Shown here one piece after another: positions 54,480 to 63,916 of a DNA stretch of 64,000 nucleotides. The position numbers were made by a program, and so were the translations under genes. The DNA comes from Methylorubrum sp. B1-46 (GTDB taxonomy: Bacteria > Pseudomonadota > Alphaproteobacteria > Rhizobiales > Beijerinckiaceae), in NCBI RefSeq assembly GCF_021117295.1, contig NZ_CP088247.1, positions 5,285,001-5,349,000 of the forward strand, given 5' to 3'. Numbering within the stretch: the first letter of the stretch is position 1; the number at the start of each line of letters is the position of its first letter. The notes below the pieces were generated by a model. The model worked only from the letters and a program-made list of their open reading frames with translations. It was not told the DNA's origin and ran no database searches.

Positions 54480-55898
54480 ATGCTGGCGGACGCTGACGCC
54501 CTGCTGCTCGCACGGTGGCAATTCGGGTTCACCGTGGCCTTCCACATCGTGTTCCCGGCCTTCTCCATCGGCCTCGCCAGCTATCTGGCCGTGCTGGAAG
54601 GGCTCTGGCTGGCCACGGGCCGCCAAGTGTTCATCGACCTGTTCCGGTACTGGATCAAGATCTTCGCCATCGGCTTCGCCATGGGCGTCGTGTCCGGGCT
54701 GGTCATGTCCTACCAGTTCGGCACGAACTGGTCGGTCTACGCCGACAAGACGGGACCGGTGCTCGGCCCACTCATGGCCTACGAGGTGCTCTCGGCCTTC
54801 TTCCTGGAGGCCGGCTTCCTCGGGGTGATGCTGTTCGGCATGAGCAAGGTCGGGCCACGCCTGCACTTCCTCGCCACCCTGATGGTGGCCATCGGGACCT
54901 TCTTCTCGGCGTTCTGGATCCTGTCCGTGAACTCCTGGATGCAGACGCCGCAGGGACACGCGGTCAACGCCGCCGGGCAGTTCGTCCCGGTCGACTGGTG
55001 GGCCATCGTCTTCAATCCGTCGTTTCCCTACCGCCTCGTCCACATGGTGCTGGCGGCCTACCTCACCACCGCGCTCGTCGTCGGCGCGGTCGGGGCCTGG
55101 CACCTGCTGCGCGACCGCGCCAACGCGGGCGCGCGGACGATGTTCTCGATGGCGATGTGGATGCTCGCCGTCGTCGCGCCGATCCAGATCCTCGTCGGCG
55201 ACGCCCACGGCCTGAACACCCTGGAGCACCAGCCCGCCAAGGTCATGGCCATGGAAGGCCACTTCCGGAGCCACCCGGACGGCGCCCCGCTCGTCCTGTT
55301 CGGCCTGCCCGACCAGGAAGCCGGCACGGTGCGCTACGCGGTCGAGATCCCGAAGCTCTCCTCGCTGATCCTCAAGCACGGCCTGAACGAGCCCCTGAAG
55401 GGTCTCGACAGCGTGCCGCGGGAGGATTGGCCGCCGGTGCCCGTGGTGTTCTGGTCCTTCCGGGTGATGGTGAGCCTCGGGATGCTGATGCTCCTGCTCG
55501 GCTGCGTCAGCCTGCTCGCCCGCTACAGGGGCAGGCTCTACGAGTGGGCGCCCCTGCACCGCTTCGCCCTCGGCATGGGCCCGGCCGGCTTCGTCGCCGT
55601 GGTGGCCGGCTGGATCACCACCGAGGTCGGGCGCCAGCCCTTCACGGTCTACGGCCTGCTGCGCACGGCGGAATCCGCCTCGCCGCTCCACGCGCCCGCC
55701 GTCGCCGCCTCGCTCACCGCCTTCGTGCTGGTCTACTTCGCCGTGTTCGGGATGGGCATCCTCTACATCCTGCATCTGATGGCGAAGTCGCCGCACCGGG
55801 GCGAGCACGGGATGGAGCCCGGCGCGCCGATCCGCACCGCCGGCATCACGCCCGCGCCCTCGGTCGATCGCGACCGCACCCTCCGCCCCGCCGAATAG
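54480..55898 (+). CDS. cydA: Cytochrome bd-type quinol oxidase subunit I, short Q-loop (CioA-like)
   Basis: Membrane protein of 472 residues. The N-terminal ARWQFGFTVAFHIVFPAFSI bears the heme b595 histidine; LVHMVLAAYLTTALVVGAVG carries the heme b558 histidine; GWITTEVGRQPFTVYGLLRT is the signature after helix 8. The Q-loop between DGAPLVLFGLPDQEAG and the next helix is short, as in CioA cyanide-insensitive oxidases rather than E. coli CydA with its long loop. Heme b558 methionine is expected near residue 390. ATG 54480 is chosen because GAGGTG lies seven bases before it; GTG 54471 is an alternative. Confidence 0.92.
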   Translation: MLADADALLLARWQFGFTVAFHIVFPAFSIGLASYLAVLEGLWLATGRQVFIDLFRYWIKIFAIGFAMGVVSGLVMSYQFGTNWSVYADKTGPVLGPLMAYEVLSAFFLEAGFLGVMLFGMSKVGPRLHFLATLMVAIGTFFSAFWILSVNSWMQTPQGHAVNAAGQFVPVDWWAIVFNPSFPYRLVHMVLAAYLTTALVVGAVGAWHLLRDRANAGARTMFSMAMWMLAVVAPIQILVGDAHGLNTLEHQPAKVMAMEGHFRSHPDGAPLVLFGLPDQEAGTVRYAVEIPKLSSLILKHGLNEPLKGLDSVPREDWPPVPVVFWSFRVMVSLGMLMLLLGCVSLLARYRGRLYEWAPLHRFALGMGPAGFVAVVAGWITTEVGRQPFTVYGLLRTAESASPLHAPAVAASLTAFVLVYFAVFGMGILYILHLMAKSPHRGEHGMEPGAPIRTAGITPAPSVDRDRTLRPAE

Positions 55899-55908
55899 GG
55901 AGCCCGTC

Positions 55909-56916
55909 ATGCTCGCCGATATCGACCTGACGGTGGTCTGGGCGCTCATCATCGCCTTCGCGGTCTTCGCCTACATCGTGATGGACGGCTTCGACCTCGG
56001 CATCGGCATCCTGTTCCCCGCCTTCCGGCCGGGACACGAGCGCGACACCGCGATGAACTCGATCGCACCGGTCTGGGACGGCAACGAGACCTGGCTGGTG
56101 CTGGGCGGCGGCGGCCTGTTCGCGGTGTTCCCGCTGGCCTACGCGGTGATCATGCCGGCCCTCTACGCGCCGATTATCGCGATGCTGCTCGGCCTGATCT
56201 TCCGCGGCGTCGCGTTCGAGTTCCGCTGGCGCGACCCGCGCCACCGGGCGCTCTGGGACGTCGCGTTCACCGGGGGCTCAGTCGTGGCGGCGCTTGCCCA
56301 GGGCATCACCCTCGGCGCGCTGCTCCAAGGCATCAAGGTCGAGGGCCGCGCCTATGCGGGCGGCTGGTGGGACTGGCTCACCCCGTTCAGCCTGCTCGTC
56401 GGGCTCGGCATCGTCTGCGGCTACGCCCTGCTCGGCGCCACCTGGCTGGTGATGCGGACGGAGGGGAGCCTGCAGGACCGGGCGCGCATCTTCTCGCTCC
56501 GGCTCGGCGCGGCCACGGTCGCGGCGATCGCCGCCGTCAGCGCGGCGACGCCCTTCCTGGAAGGCAGGTATTGGGAGCGCTGGTTCGCGATGCCGAACGT
56601 GTTGCTCACCGCCCAGGTGCCGCTCCTCGTCGCGCTCGCCTCGTTCCTGTTCTTCCGCCTCCTGCGCGGTGGGGCGGAGAGAGCGCCGTTCCTGCTGTCG
56701 CTCGGCTTGTTCCTGCTGTCCTTCGTCGGGCTCGGGATCAGCATCTTCCCGGACGTCGTGCCGGGTCGGATCACGATCTGGGAGGCGGCGGCTCCGCATT
56801 CGAGCCAGGTCTTCCTGCTCGTCGGTGCGTCCGTCCTGATCCCGGTCATCCTGGCCTACACGGCCTACTCGTACTGGGTCTTCCGCGGGAAGGTCGACGC
56901 GGCGGGGTATCACTGA
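55909..56916 (+). CDS. cydB: Cytochrome bd-type quinol oxidase subunit II
   Basis: Membrane protein of 335 residues with eight to nine helices and the family start VVWALIIAFAVFAYIVMDGF, then GFDLGIGILFPAF, NETWLVLGGGGLFAVFPLAY and FRGVAFEFRWRDPRHRALWD. It pairs with CydA. It lies 10 bases after cydA, and its stop overlaps the start of a 45-residue DUF2474-type gene (TGATG). Confidence 0.93.
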   Translation: MLADIDLTVVWALIIAFAVFAYIVMDGFDLGIGILFPAFRPGHERDTAMNSIAPVWDGNETWLVLGGGGLFAVFPLAYAVIMPALYAPIIAMLLGLIFRGVAFEFRWRDPRHRALWDVAFTGGSVVAALAQGITLGALLQGIKVEGRAYAGGWWDWLTPFSLLVGLGIVCGYALLGATWLVMRTEGSLQDRARIFSLRLGAATVAAIAAVSAATPFLEGRYWERWFAMPNVLLTAQVPLLVALASFLFFRLLRGGAERAPFLLSLGLFLLSFVGLGISIFPDVVPGRITIWEAAAPHSSQVFLLVGASVLIPVILAYTAYSYWVFRGKVDAAGYH

Positions 56917-57053
56917 TGGGCACCAGCGCCGCTCCCGAGCGGCCGACCCCGCTGTGGCGCCGCCTCGTGTGGTTCGCCTCCCTGTGGGCCGGCAGCATCC
57001 TCTCGCTCGGTCTCGTCGCCGGTCTCCTGCGGGCGTGGCTCAAGGCCGGCTGA
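56916..57053 (+). CDS. DUF2474 small membrane protein of the bd oxidase operon
   Basis: 45 residues: a polar N-terminus, then RLVWFASLWAGSILSLGLVA forming one transmembrane helix, and a short tail. It matches DUF2474, typically encoded right behind cioB/cydB and presumed to be a small oxidase subunit analogous to CydX. The ATG overlaps the cydB stop. Small size is normal for the family. Confidence 0.8.
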   Translation: MGTSAAPERPTPLWRRLVWFASLWAGSILSLGLVAGLLRAWLKAG

Positions 57054-57102
57054 ACCCGCGGCGCCCGGTCCCGACCGCCTCCCGTTCGAGGAGCTGAAAC
57101 CG

Positions 57103-58065
57103 ATGACCGCGAAACCCGTCGTCACGGCCGCCGTGGTGCAGGCCGGCTCGATCCTGTTCGACACCGCGCGGACATTGGACAAGCTTGCGGACCTCGCGAG
57201 CGACGCCTCGGCCCGCGGCGCCGACCTGGCGGTGTTCCCCGAAGCGTTCGTCGGCGGCTACCCGAAGGGGCTCGACTTCGGTGCCCGGATCGGCTCCCGC
57301 ACCCCGGCGGGCCGGGACGACTTCCTCCGCTACCACGCGGGCGCCATCGACGTACCAGGGCCTGCGACCGAGGCCATCGCCGCCGTCGCCCGCGCCGGCA
57401 AGCTGCACATCGTCGTCGGCGTAATCGAGCGGGCCGGCGGCACGCTCTACTGCAGTGCCCTGACGTTCGGGCCCGACGGCGCGCTCCTATCACGCCGCCG
57501 CAAGCTGATGCCCACCGCCTCGGAGCGGCTCGTCTGGGGTTTCGGCGACGGTTCGACGCTCGATGTCGCCGGCACGCCCCTCGGCCGGATCGGGACCGCG
57601 ATCTGCTGGGAGAACTACATGCCGCTCCTGCGCACGGCGCTCTACGCCAAGGGCGTCGAGATCTACTGCGCCCCCACGGTCGACGACCGCGCCACGTGGC
57701 TACCGACGATGCAGACCATCGCCCTTGAGGGGCGGTGCTTCGTCGTGTCGGCGAGCCAATACCTCCTCCGGAAGGATTGCCCGGTCGACTACGCTGCGGT
57801 CCAGGGCGACGACCTGGCAACGGTCTTGATCCGTGGCGGCTCGTGCATCGTGGGTCCCCTGGGGAACGTCCTGATCGAGCCCGATTTCGAGGGCGAGAGC
57901 GTGCGACTCGCCGAACTGGACCGGGCGGACATCGTCCGCGGCAAGTTCGATTTCGACGTGGTCGGCCACTACGCGCGCCCGGACATCTTCAGCCTCAGCG
58001 TGAACGAGCGACCGCTCGAACCCGTCACGGCGAGGGGCTCCGGCGACTATGAGGACCAAACGTAA
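57103..58065 (+). CDS. Nitrilase (carbon-nitrogen hydrolase, branch 1)
   Basis: Protein of 320 residues with the complete catalytic triad Glu47 (AVFPEAFVGGYP), Lys134 (RRRKLMPTASERLVWG) and Cys168 (GTAICWENYMPLLR). The CWENYMPLLR motif and the RKLMPT segment place it among true nitrilases converting nitriles to acids and ammonia, rather than amidases. It lies 50 bases behind the DUF2474 gene and is likely the last gene of the hemA-cydAB operon. Combined with a CioA-type oxidase, nitrile or cyanide handling is a natural hypothesis; the actual substrate is unknown. Confidence 0.93.
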   Translation: MTAKPVVTAAVVQAGSILFDTARTLDKLADLASDASARGADLAVFPEAFVGGYPKGLDFGARIGSRTPAGRDDFLRYHAGAIDVPGPATEAIAAVARAGKLHIVVGVIERAGGTLYCSALTFGPDGALLSRRRKLMPTASERLVWGFGDGSTLDVAGTPLGRIGTAICWENYMPLLRTALYAKGVEIYCAPTVDDRATWLPTMQTIALEGRCFVVSASQYLLRKDCPVDYAAVQGDDLATVLIRGGSCIVGPLGNVLIEPDFEGESVRLAELDRADIVRGKFDFDVVGHYARPDIFSLSVNERPLEPVTARGSGDYEDQT

Positions 58066-58174
58066 AGCACTGACGCAGACGGATCATTCCCGCAAGTCTG
58101 CTGACGGCCCTGACGATTTCGGCCGCCGGGTGGGTCCAAGTGAAGGGCCGGGCGCGACTGTTGTGCTCAGCGAT
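58066..58174. other. Intergenic between nitrilase and IS debris
   Basis: Short gap; nothing recognised. Confidence 0.4.
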
Positions 58175-58474
58175 CTAGCGCTTGATGGCGGCCTGAAGAT
58201 CAACGACGCCGGTGAAGGTGCCGCGCCGCAGGCGGCGGCGGGTCAGGGCGGAGAAGAAGCCCTCGACCGCGGTGAGCCAAGATGCGGAGGGCGGGGTGAG
58301 GTGGAAGGTCCAGCGCGGATGACGCGCCGGCCACGCGCGCACCTGCGGGGGCTTGCGGGTGGCGTCGTTGTCGAGGATCGCGTGGATCGTCTTGCCGGCC
58401 GGCACGGCGGCTTCGACGGCGTTGAGGAAACGGATGCACTCACCGTTCCGATGACCGGTGCGCTTTGCCCTCAC
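58175..58474 (-). mobile_element. IS630-family transposase, C-terminal fragment
   Basis: The translated frame carries IRFLNAVEAAVPAGKTIHAI, LDNDATRKPPQVRAWPARHP, RWTFHLTPPSASWLTAVEGFF and LTRRRLRRGTFTGVVDLQAAI, the last part of IS630/Tc1-type DDE transposases. The N-terminal two thirds are missing. It abuts an IS5-type fragment at about 58458 on the other strand. Not functional. Confidence 0.9.
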
Positions 58475-58700
58475 GGCTGCACAGAAGGGCGACGCGCCAC
58501 AGACCGAGACGCTGCTGAAGGATCTGCCGGCTGACGTGATCCTGGCCGATGCCGCCTATGACAGCGACCGGCTGCGCAAGCTCGTCGCTGACTTAGGCGC
58601 TAAGGCTGTGATTCCGGACAACCCCTCGCGCGCCTGGAAGTATGACTTCGACAAGGCGCTCTACAAAGCGCGCCGTCTGGTCGAACGCTGCTCTCCGCCT
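58458..58700 (+). mobile_element. IS5-family transposase fragment
   Basis: In frame from 58458: FALTAAQKGDAPQTETLLKD, DVILADAAYDSDRLRKLVAD and KAVIPDNPSRAWKYDFDKAL, then RRLVERC, the core of IS5/IS1031-type DDE transposases. Similarity stops at about 58692, where the usual SKLKQFR should follow; the open frame continues to 58829 with unrelated sequence. Both ends of the element are absent. Confidence 0.88.
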
Positions 58701-58877
58701 GCATCGGACGGGGATCATGCCGTAGAACTCGTCTCCCATGCTCTCGACGGTGCAGATCTGGGTGGCTTTCGCTCGAATGAGAGGCGGCTTCCGGTGTCAG
58801 CGAGCCCGGACGGTGAGACATCTCACTAACGCCGCCATTCGATGGGCAAGCGCTCACCGTTCGACGCTGAGAACGGC
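58701..58877. other. Sequence between IS fragment and efflux operon
   Basis: No gene recognised. It contains a short imperfect palindrome, gtgaga-ca-tctcac, at 58813-58826, which may be a remnant of an element end. Confidence 0.35.
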
Positions 58878-61800
58878 TCAGAACGCCTCGAACGGTGTGC
58901 GCTGGGCGGCCACCGGCGACGCGTGCGGCCGGTGACGGGCATCCTGTCGCAACCGCTCCAGGGGCTTTCGGCCGAAGGTCAGGAACAGGACCGGCGTCAG
59001 CACCGTGTCGAGCAGCGTCGCGCTGATCAGGCCGCCGAAGATCGTCACCGCCACCGGGTGCAGGATTTCCTTGCCCGGAGCGTCGGCGCCGATGAGCAGC
59101 GGCACCAGCGCGACGCCGGCGGACAGCGCGGTCATCAGGACCGGCGCGAGCCGTTCCAGGCTGCCGCGGATGACGAGTTCGCGCCCGAACGGCATGCCCT
59201 CGTGAATGGCAAGATTCAGGTAGTGGCTGATCTTGAGGATGCCGTTGCGGGTGGCGATGCCGGTCAGCGTGATGAAGCCGATCATCGAAGCCACCGACAG
59301 GGGCTGCCCGGCGAGCCACAGCGCGGCGACGGAGCCGATCAGGGCGAGCGGGATGCTGCCGAGGATGATCAGCGTGAAGGTCACCGAACGGTAGCGGCTG
59401 TAGAGCAGCGCGAAGACGAGGGCGAGCGAGAGGAGCGACAGGAGACCGATCGTGCGGCTCGCCTCGGCCTGCGCCTGGAACGAGCCCTCCAGGCGCGTCG
59501 TGTAGCCGTTGGGCAGGCTTGCTGCGGCGACGTTCTCCCGAATGGCCTCGACGATCTTGCCCATGTCGGCGCCGGGCTGCGTGTTGGCCTGCACGACGAT
59601 GCGGCGGCGGGCGTTCTCGCGCAGGATCTGGTTCGGCCCGTCGGTTTCGCGAATGTCGGCGATCTGGCGGGCCGGCACCCAGCCGGACGGCGTCTCGATC
59701 AAGAGGTCTCCGAGGCGCTGCGTCGTGCGCATCGCGTCGGAGAGCCGCATCACCACGTCGAAGCGGCGGTAGCCGTCCACCACCCGCGAGACCACTTGGC
59801 CGTTCGAGAGACGGCTCAACTGCTCGACCAGGGCGGCGGGCTGCACGCCGTAGAGGGCCGCGCGATTGTAATCGACGCGGATTTCGAGCTGCGGGATCAG
59901 CACCTGCTTCTCGACCTGCAGGTCGGCAATGCCGGGGATATCGGCGAAGCGTTGCCGCAGGTCCTCGGCCAGCGCCCGCAGGGTGTCGAGATCTTCGCCG
60001 AAGATCTTGAGCGCGATCTCGGCGCGCACGCCTGAGAGCATGTGGTCGAGCCGATGCGAGATCGGCTGGCCGACATTGACGTTGACCGGCAGCACCGCGA
60101 GGCGCCCGCGGATATCGGCAACGAGGTCGGGCTTGGGCCGGGCCCCCGGCTTGAGGTCGATCTCGAGGTCGGAGGAGTGCACCCCCTCCGCATGCTCGTC
60201 GAGTTCGGCCCGGCCGGTGCGGCGGCCGATCGACCGGACGTCCGGCATCTCGAGAAGCAGGCGCTCGGCCACGAGGCCGATGCGGTTGCTCTCGGCGAGC
60301 GAAATGCCGGGATTGAAGGTCATGTTGACCGTGAACGAACCCTCGTTGAACGGCGGCAGGAAGGTGCGCGGAAGGAAGAAGGCCGCGAGACCGGCCGCCG
60401 CCACGGCGAACGCGGCGACCGCCATGACGGGGCGGGCATGCCCGAGCAGGCCCCTGAGCAGGGCGGCGTTGCCGCGCTTGAGCGCTTTGAGGAAGCGGCT
60501 GTCGTGCTCCTCCAGACGTTTGAGGCCGGGCAGCAGATAGTAGGCGAGCACCGGTGTCAGCGTGATCGAGACGAGGAGACTCGCCAGGATCGAGATGATG
60601 TAGGCTTGGCCCAGCGGCGCGAAGAGCCGGCCCTCGATGCCGGACAGGGCGAAGAGCGGCACGAAGACCAGCACGATCACCATCGTGGCGTAGACGATGC
60701 CGGAACGCACTTCGTTCGAGGCCGCGACCACCACGTCGAAGACGCTCCTCGGATTTCCGGCCCGCCGGTTCTCGCCGAGGCGTCGGAAGATGTTTTCCAC
60801 ATCGACCACGGCGTCGTCGACGAGCTCGCCGATGGCGATGGCGAGACCGCCGAGGGTCATCGTGTTGATGGAGAGCCCGAAGGCGTGGAACACTACGGCG
60901 GTCGCCAGGATCGAGACCGGGATCGCCGTGAGCGAGATCGCGGTGGTGCGGACGTTGAGCAGGAAGGCGAACAGGACGATTGCGACCACGACCACCGCTT
61001 CGACCAGCACCGTTTCGACGTTGCGGATCGACGTCTCGATGAACTTGGCTTGGCGGAAAATGATCTGGTCGGCGCGCACGCCCTTGAAGGCGCAGGCTTC
61101 GCCGGCCGGTTCGGTACCGAGCTGACCCGGACTACGCTTGTCGGCGTCGGGACCGCACGTGTTGAGGCTCGCCGTGATCTCGGCGAGCGCCGCCTCGACC
61201 TCGCGGGTGAGGCGGACCGTGTCGACACCCGGCTGCTTCTCCACCGAGATCACGACGGCGGGCGCGCCCATATAGCCGCTGTCGCCGCGCTTCACCCGCG
61301 CCGCGAAGGACACGTCGGCCACCTGCCGCAGGTAGACGGGCCGATTGTTGACCGTCGCGACCACCATGTTCCGGAGGTCGTCGAGGTTCATCGTCCGTCC
61401 GAGATTCCGGATCAGGTACTCGCGGGCGTACTGATCGGTGAAGCCGCCGCCGGTATTGGTGCCGAATTGCGCGAGCGCGGTTTCCAACTGGGCATGGGTG
61501 ACGCCGAGCGCCCGCAGGGCCGTCGGTTGCGGGGCGACGCGGAACTGGCGCACCTCGCCGCCCATCGGGATCACCTGGGCGACGCCCGGAATGGAGAGCA
61601 GACGCGGCCGGATGGTGAAATCGGCCAGCTCCCGCAACTGCATCGGCGAGACCGAGCCGCCGCTCAGCGCCACCATCACGATCTGGCCCATGATCGAGGA
61701 GACCGGACCCATCATCGGGGTCACCGTCGGCGGCAGTTGCGGCCGCACCATCGCAAGGCGTTCCGAGACCTGCTGGCGGTTGCGGTAGATGTCGGTGCCC

Positions 61801-62096
61801 CAATCGAACTCGACATAAATCACCGAGAGGCCGACGCCTGAGACCGAGCGCACCCGCGTGACGCCGGGTAGGCCGTTCATCTGCGTCTCGACCGGGAAGC
61901 TGACGAGTTGCTCCACCTCCTGGGGCGCGAGCCCCTCGGCCTCCGTCATGATGGTGACGGTGGGCCGGTTGAGGTCGGGGAAGACGTCGACCGGCAGCTT
62001 GGTCGCCGTAAACGCGCCGTAGACGACGAGGACGGCGGCGAGCGCCAGCACGAGCAGGCGGTTGCGCAGGGACTGCGTGACGAGGAGCGTGAACAT
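58878..62096 (-). CDS. Heavy-metal RND efflux pump inner-membrane transporter (CzcA/CusA)
   Basis: Protein of 1072 residues with twelve helices and two large periplasmic loops. The proton-relay helix [20 protein letters not shown] and the repeated [19 protein letters not shown] and [16 protein letters not shown] place it in the heavy-metal efflux (CzcA/CusA) group. An insertion near residues 310-345 ([20 protein letters not shown]) sits in a periplasmic loop and contains two cysteines; it might be a metal-binding addition. The N-terminus [20 protein letters not shown] is standard. Downstream of its adaptor gene by 12 bases. Confidence 0.94.
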   Translation of the reverse strand: MFTLLVTQSLRNRLLVLALAAVLVVYGAFTATKLPVDVFPDLNRPTVTIMTEAEGLAPQEVEQLVSFPVETQMNGLPGVTRVRSVSGVGLSVIYVEFDWGTDIYRNRQQVSERLAMVRPQLPPTVTPMMGPVSSIMGQIVMVALSGGSVSPMQLRELADFTIRPRLLSIPGVAQVIPMGGEVRQFRVAPQPTALRALGVTHAQLETALAQFGTNTGGGFTDQYAREYLIRNLGRTMNLDDLRNMVVATVNNRPVYLRQVADVSFAARVKRGDSGYMGAPAVVISVEKQPGVDTVRLTREVEAALAEITASLNTCGPDADKRSPGQLGTEPAGEACAFKGVRADQIIFRQAKFIETSIRNVETVLVEAVVVVAIVLFAFLLNVRTTAISLTAIPVSILATAVVFHAFGLSINTMTLGGLAIAIGELVDDAVVDVENIFRRLGENRRAGNPRSVFDVVVAASNEVRSGIVYATMVIVLVFVPLFALSGIEGRLFAPLGQAYIISILASLLVSITLTPVLAYYLLPGLKRLEEHDSRFLKALKRGNAALLRGLLGHARPVMAVAAFAVAAAGLAAFFLPRTFLPPFNEGSFTVNMTFNPGISLAESNRIGLVAERLLLEMPDVRSIGRRTGRAELDEHAEGVHSSDLEIDLKPGARPKPDLVADIRGRLAVLPVNVNVGQPISHRLDHMLSGVRAEIALKIFGEDLDTLRALAEDLRQRFADIPGIADLQVEKQVLIPQLEIRVDYNRAALYGVQPAALVEQLSRLSNGQVVSRVVDGYRRFDVVMRLSDAMRTTQRLGDLLIETPSGWVPARQIADIRETDGPNQILRENARRRIVVQANTQPGADMGKIVEAIRENVAAASLPNGYTTRLEGSFQAQAEASRTIGLLSLLSLALVFALLYSRYRSVTFTLIILGSIPLALIGSVAALWLAGQPLSVASMIGFITLTGIATRNGILKISHYLNLAIHEGMPFGRELVIRGSLERLAPVLMTALSAGVALVPLLIGADAPGKEILHPVAVTIFGGLISATLLDTVLTPVLFLTFGRKPLERLRQDARHRPHASPVAAQRTPFEAF

Positions 62097-62108
62097 CGGC
62101 GGGCCTCC

Positions 62109-63836
62109 TCAGCGGACCTGATTGAGGAGTTCGGCGCCCTGGCTGACGATCCGCTTGCCCGGAGCGATCCCCGACACCACGAGGACCCGCCCGGCATCGA
62201 GCGGTTCGACCCGGACCTCGCGCGGCTCGAAGCGCTCGGGCGCGGCGTGCTCGTAGACGATGCTCTGCCCGTTGCCGCCGCGGACCACGCTGGTGCGCGG
62301 CAGGGCCAAGCCCTCCTGCTGCGCGTCGGTCGCGGCCAACACGGTGATAAATTGTCCGGTGCGCAGCTCAGGCGGGCCCCCGAGCACGGCGAAGTGCATC
62401 GGCACCGCCTGGCTGCGGTCGGCCAAGCCCGCCCCCATATAGGCGAGCCGCAGGATCCGTCCGTCGGCCATCCGGGCCGTGGCGTCCTGCCCACCGGCCA
62501 GCGCATCGAAGCTCAGGGCCTCCACCCAGAGGCGGGCAGGATCGACGATCTGAAAGACCTGCACGCCGGGGCTCGCCATCTGGCCGGCCACCGCGTTCGC
62601 CTCGGCGATGACCCCGTCAACCGGCGCCTCCAGCGCTTCCGGCTTCTGACGAATGTTGTCGAGGGCCGCGCGGCGGTCGAGCAGGCCCTTGAGTTCGGCC
62701 TGGGCATCCTCGAGCTGGACCTGCGAGACGGAGCCGCCCGGCGCGAGCTTGCGGTAGCGCTCGACGCGGCGCTCCGTGATGGCGATCTGCTGATCGAGTT
62801 CCCCCTGGCGCTGGCGCATGTCGGAGGCATCCACCGCCTGGACCGGCGGCGTGACATAGGCCAGCACCTCACCCTTGCGCACCCGCGTGCCCAGGCGCGG
62901 GAAGATGCCGGATTCCGGTGGCGACAGCCGGCCGCCGACCGAGGATTGGACGACGCCGCTGGCGCTCGGATCGGGAACGATGCGCCCCGGCAGCTCGACG
63001 GTGCGGCGGAGCGTATCGGAGGCGGTCACCACGGTCCGGACCGCGAGCACCCGCTGGGTCGGCTTGGGCACGAAGATCGCCCCATCCGGCAGGCGTCGTG
63101 CCAGATCCTGTCCGCCGGTGGACGGCGCGGCCATCGGCAAGGCGTGGGGCGCGGGCCTGCCGCCGTGGTCGTGGCCCTCGGCCGCGAAGGCGCGGGGGGC
63201 GAGCGCAAGGGCCAAGACGAGCGCGACCAGGGCCGTGGCGGGCAAGTAGCGCCGCCTGCGCATCAGCAGCGTGACGGCGATGCCGAGGACGAAGCCGGCG
63301 CCACCGATGGCGAACGCGAGCGGATCGGCTTCCTTGAGGTGGCTCTGGAAGTCGTGAGCCGCCGCGAGGCCGGCTGCCCAGGCCGAGGCACCCGCTGCGG
63401 GTGGCGCTGGTGGCGGCTCCGGGACATTCAGTGTCACCGGGAACAGGTCGGCGCTTCCGTTCACCGTCACGGTGAAGAGCACGTCGTGCGCACCGGAATG
63501 CTGGCTCCAATGCGCATCGAGCCCGTAGCTGCCGTCCGGCAGAGGCAGGGCTTTGGCGGGGCCTTCCGGAGTCTCGGCCTCGACCACGGCGTCCGTGACC
63601 GGCGCGTTGGAATCCGCGCGGTCGAGGAAGACCACCAGCCGGCCGTTGCGGGCAATGGCGACGAGTTCGAGCGCGTCCGTGCTCGAAGCACCGCGCGGCG
63701 CGGCGGCCACCGGCGCGGCCGGCGTCTCGTTGCCGTGATCGTGGCCCTCGTGGGCAAGGGACATCGTCGGCGTCCCGGCCGACAGGCCGAGCGCGAGGAC
63801 AGCCATCCGCAGGGCGGCGGCGGAGAAAAAACGCAT
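62109..63836 (-). CDS. RND efflux periplasmic adaptor with N-terminal His-rich module
   Basis: Protein of 575 residues, longer than the usual 350-450 of CzcB/CusB. A signal peptide (to SLAHEG) is followed by HEGHDHGNETPAAP, a beta-rich domain (LVVFLDRADSN; DVLFTVTVNGSADLFPVTLN), a transmembrane segment near 200-230, and a second EGHDHGG. Then come the adaptor parts: lipoyl half motif SGVVQSSVGGRLSPPESGIF, hairpin coiled coil RQGELDQQIAITERRVERYR and beta-barrel VFQIVDPARLWVEALSFDAL. No outer-membrane partner (CzcC) is visible within the window. Confidence 0.88.
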   Translation of the reverse strand: MRFFSAAALRMAVLALGLSAGTPTMSLAHEGHDHGNETPAAPVAAAPRGASSTDALELVAIARNGRLVVFLDRADSNAPVTDAVVEAETPEGPAKALPLPDGSYGLDAHWSQHSGAHDVLFTVTVNGSADLFPVTLNVPEPPPAPPAAGASAWAAGLAAAHDFQSHLKEADPLAFAIGGAGFVLGIAVTLLMRRRRYLPATALVALVLALALAPRAFAAEGHDHGGRPAPHALPMAAPSTGGQDLARRLPDGAIFVPKPTQRVLAVRTVVTASDTLRRTVELPGRIVPDPSASGVVQSSVGGRLSPPESGIFPRLGTRVRKGEVLAYVTPPVQAVDASDMRQRQGELDQQIAITERRVERYRKLAPGGSVSQVQLEDAQAELKGLLDRRAALDNIRQKPEALEAPVDGVIAEANAVAGQMASPGVQVFQIVDPARLWVEALSFDALAGGQDATARMADGRILRLAYMGAGLADRSQAVPMHFAVLGGPPELRTGQFITVLAATDAQQEGLALPRTSVVRGGNGQSIVYEHAAPERFEPREVRVEPLDAGRVLVVSGIAPGKRIVSQGAELLNQVR

Positions 63837-63916
63837 GGAAAAACTGAGCCTTCGCCAGAGAGGCTGGCGGCAGCCGTCAGGGGCCGCCGCTCAGAGCGCG
63901 CGTCGGAGCGCGGACC

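Noticed and set aside
58600..59319. Minus-strand frame of 239 residues across the IS debris and the end of the RND gene
   Set aside because: It covers the pump's 3-prime end out of frame; no family resemblance.
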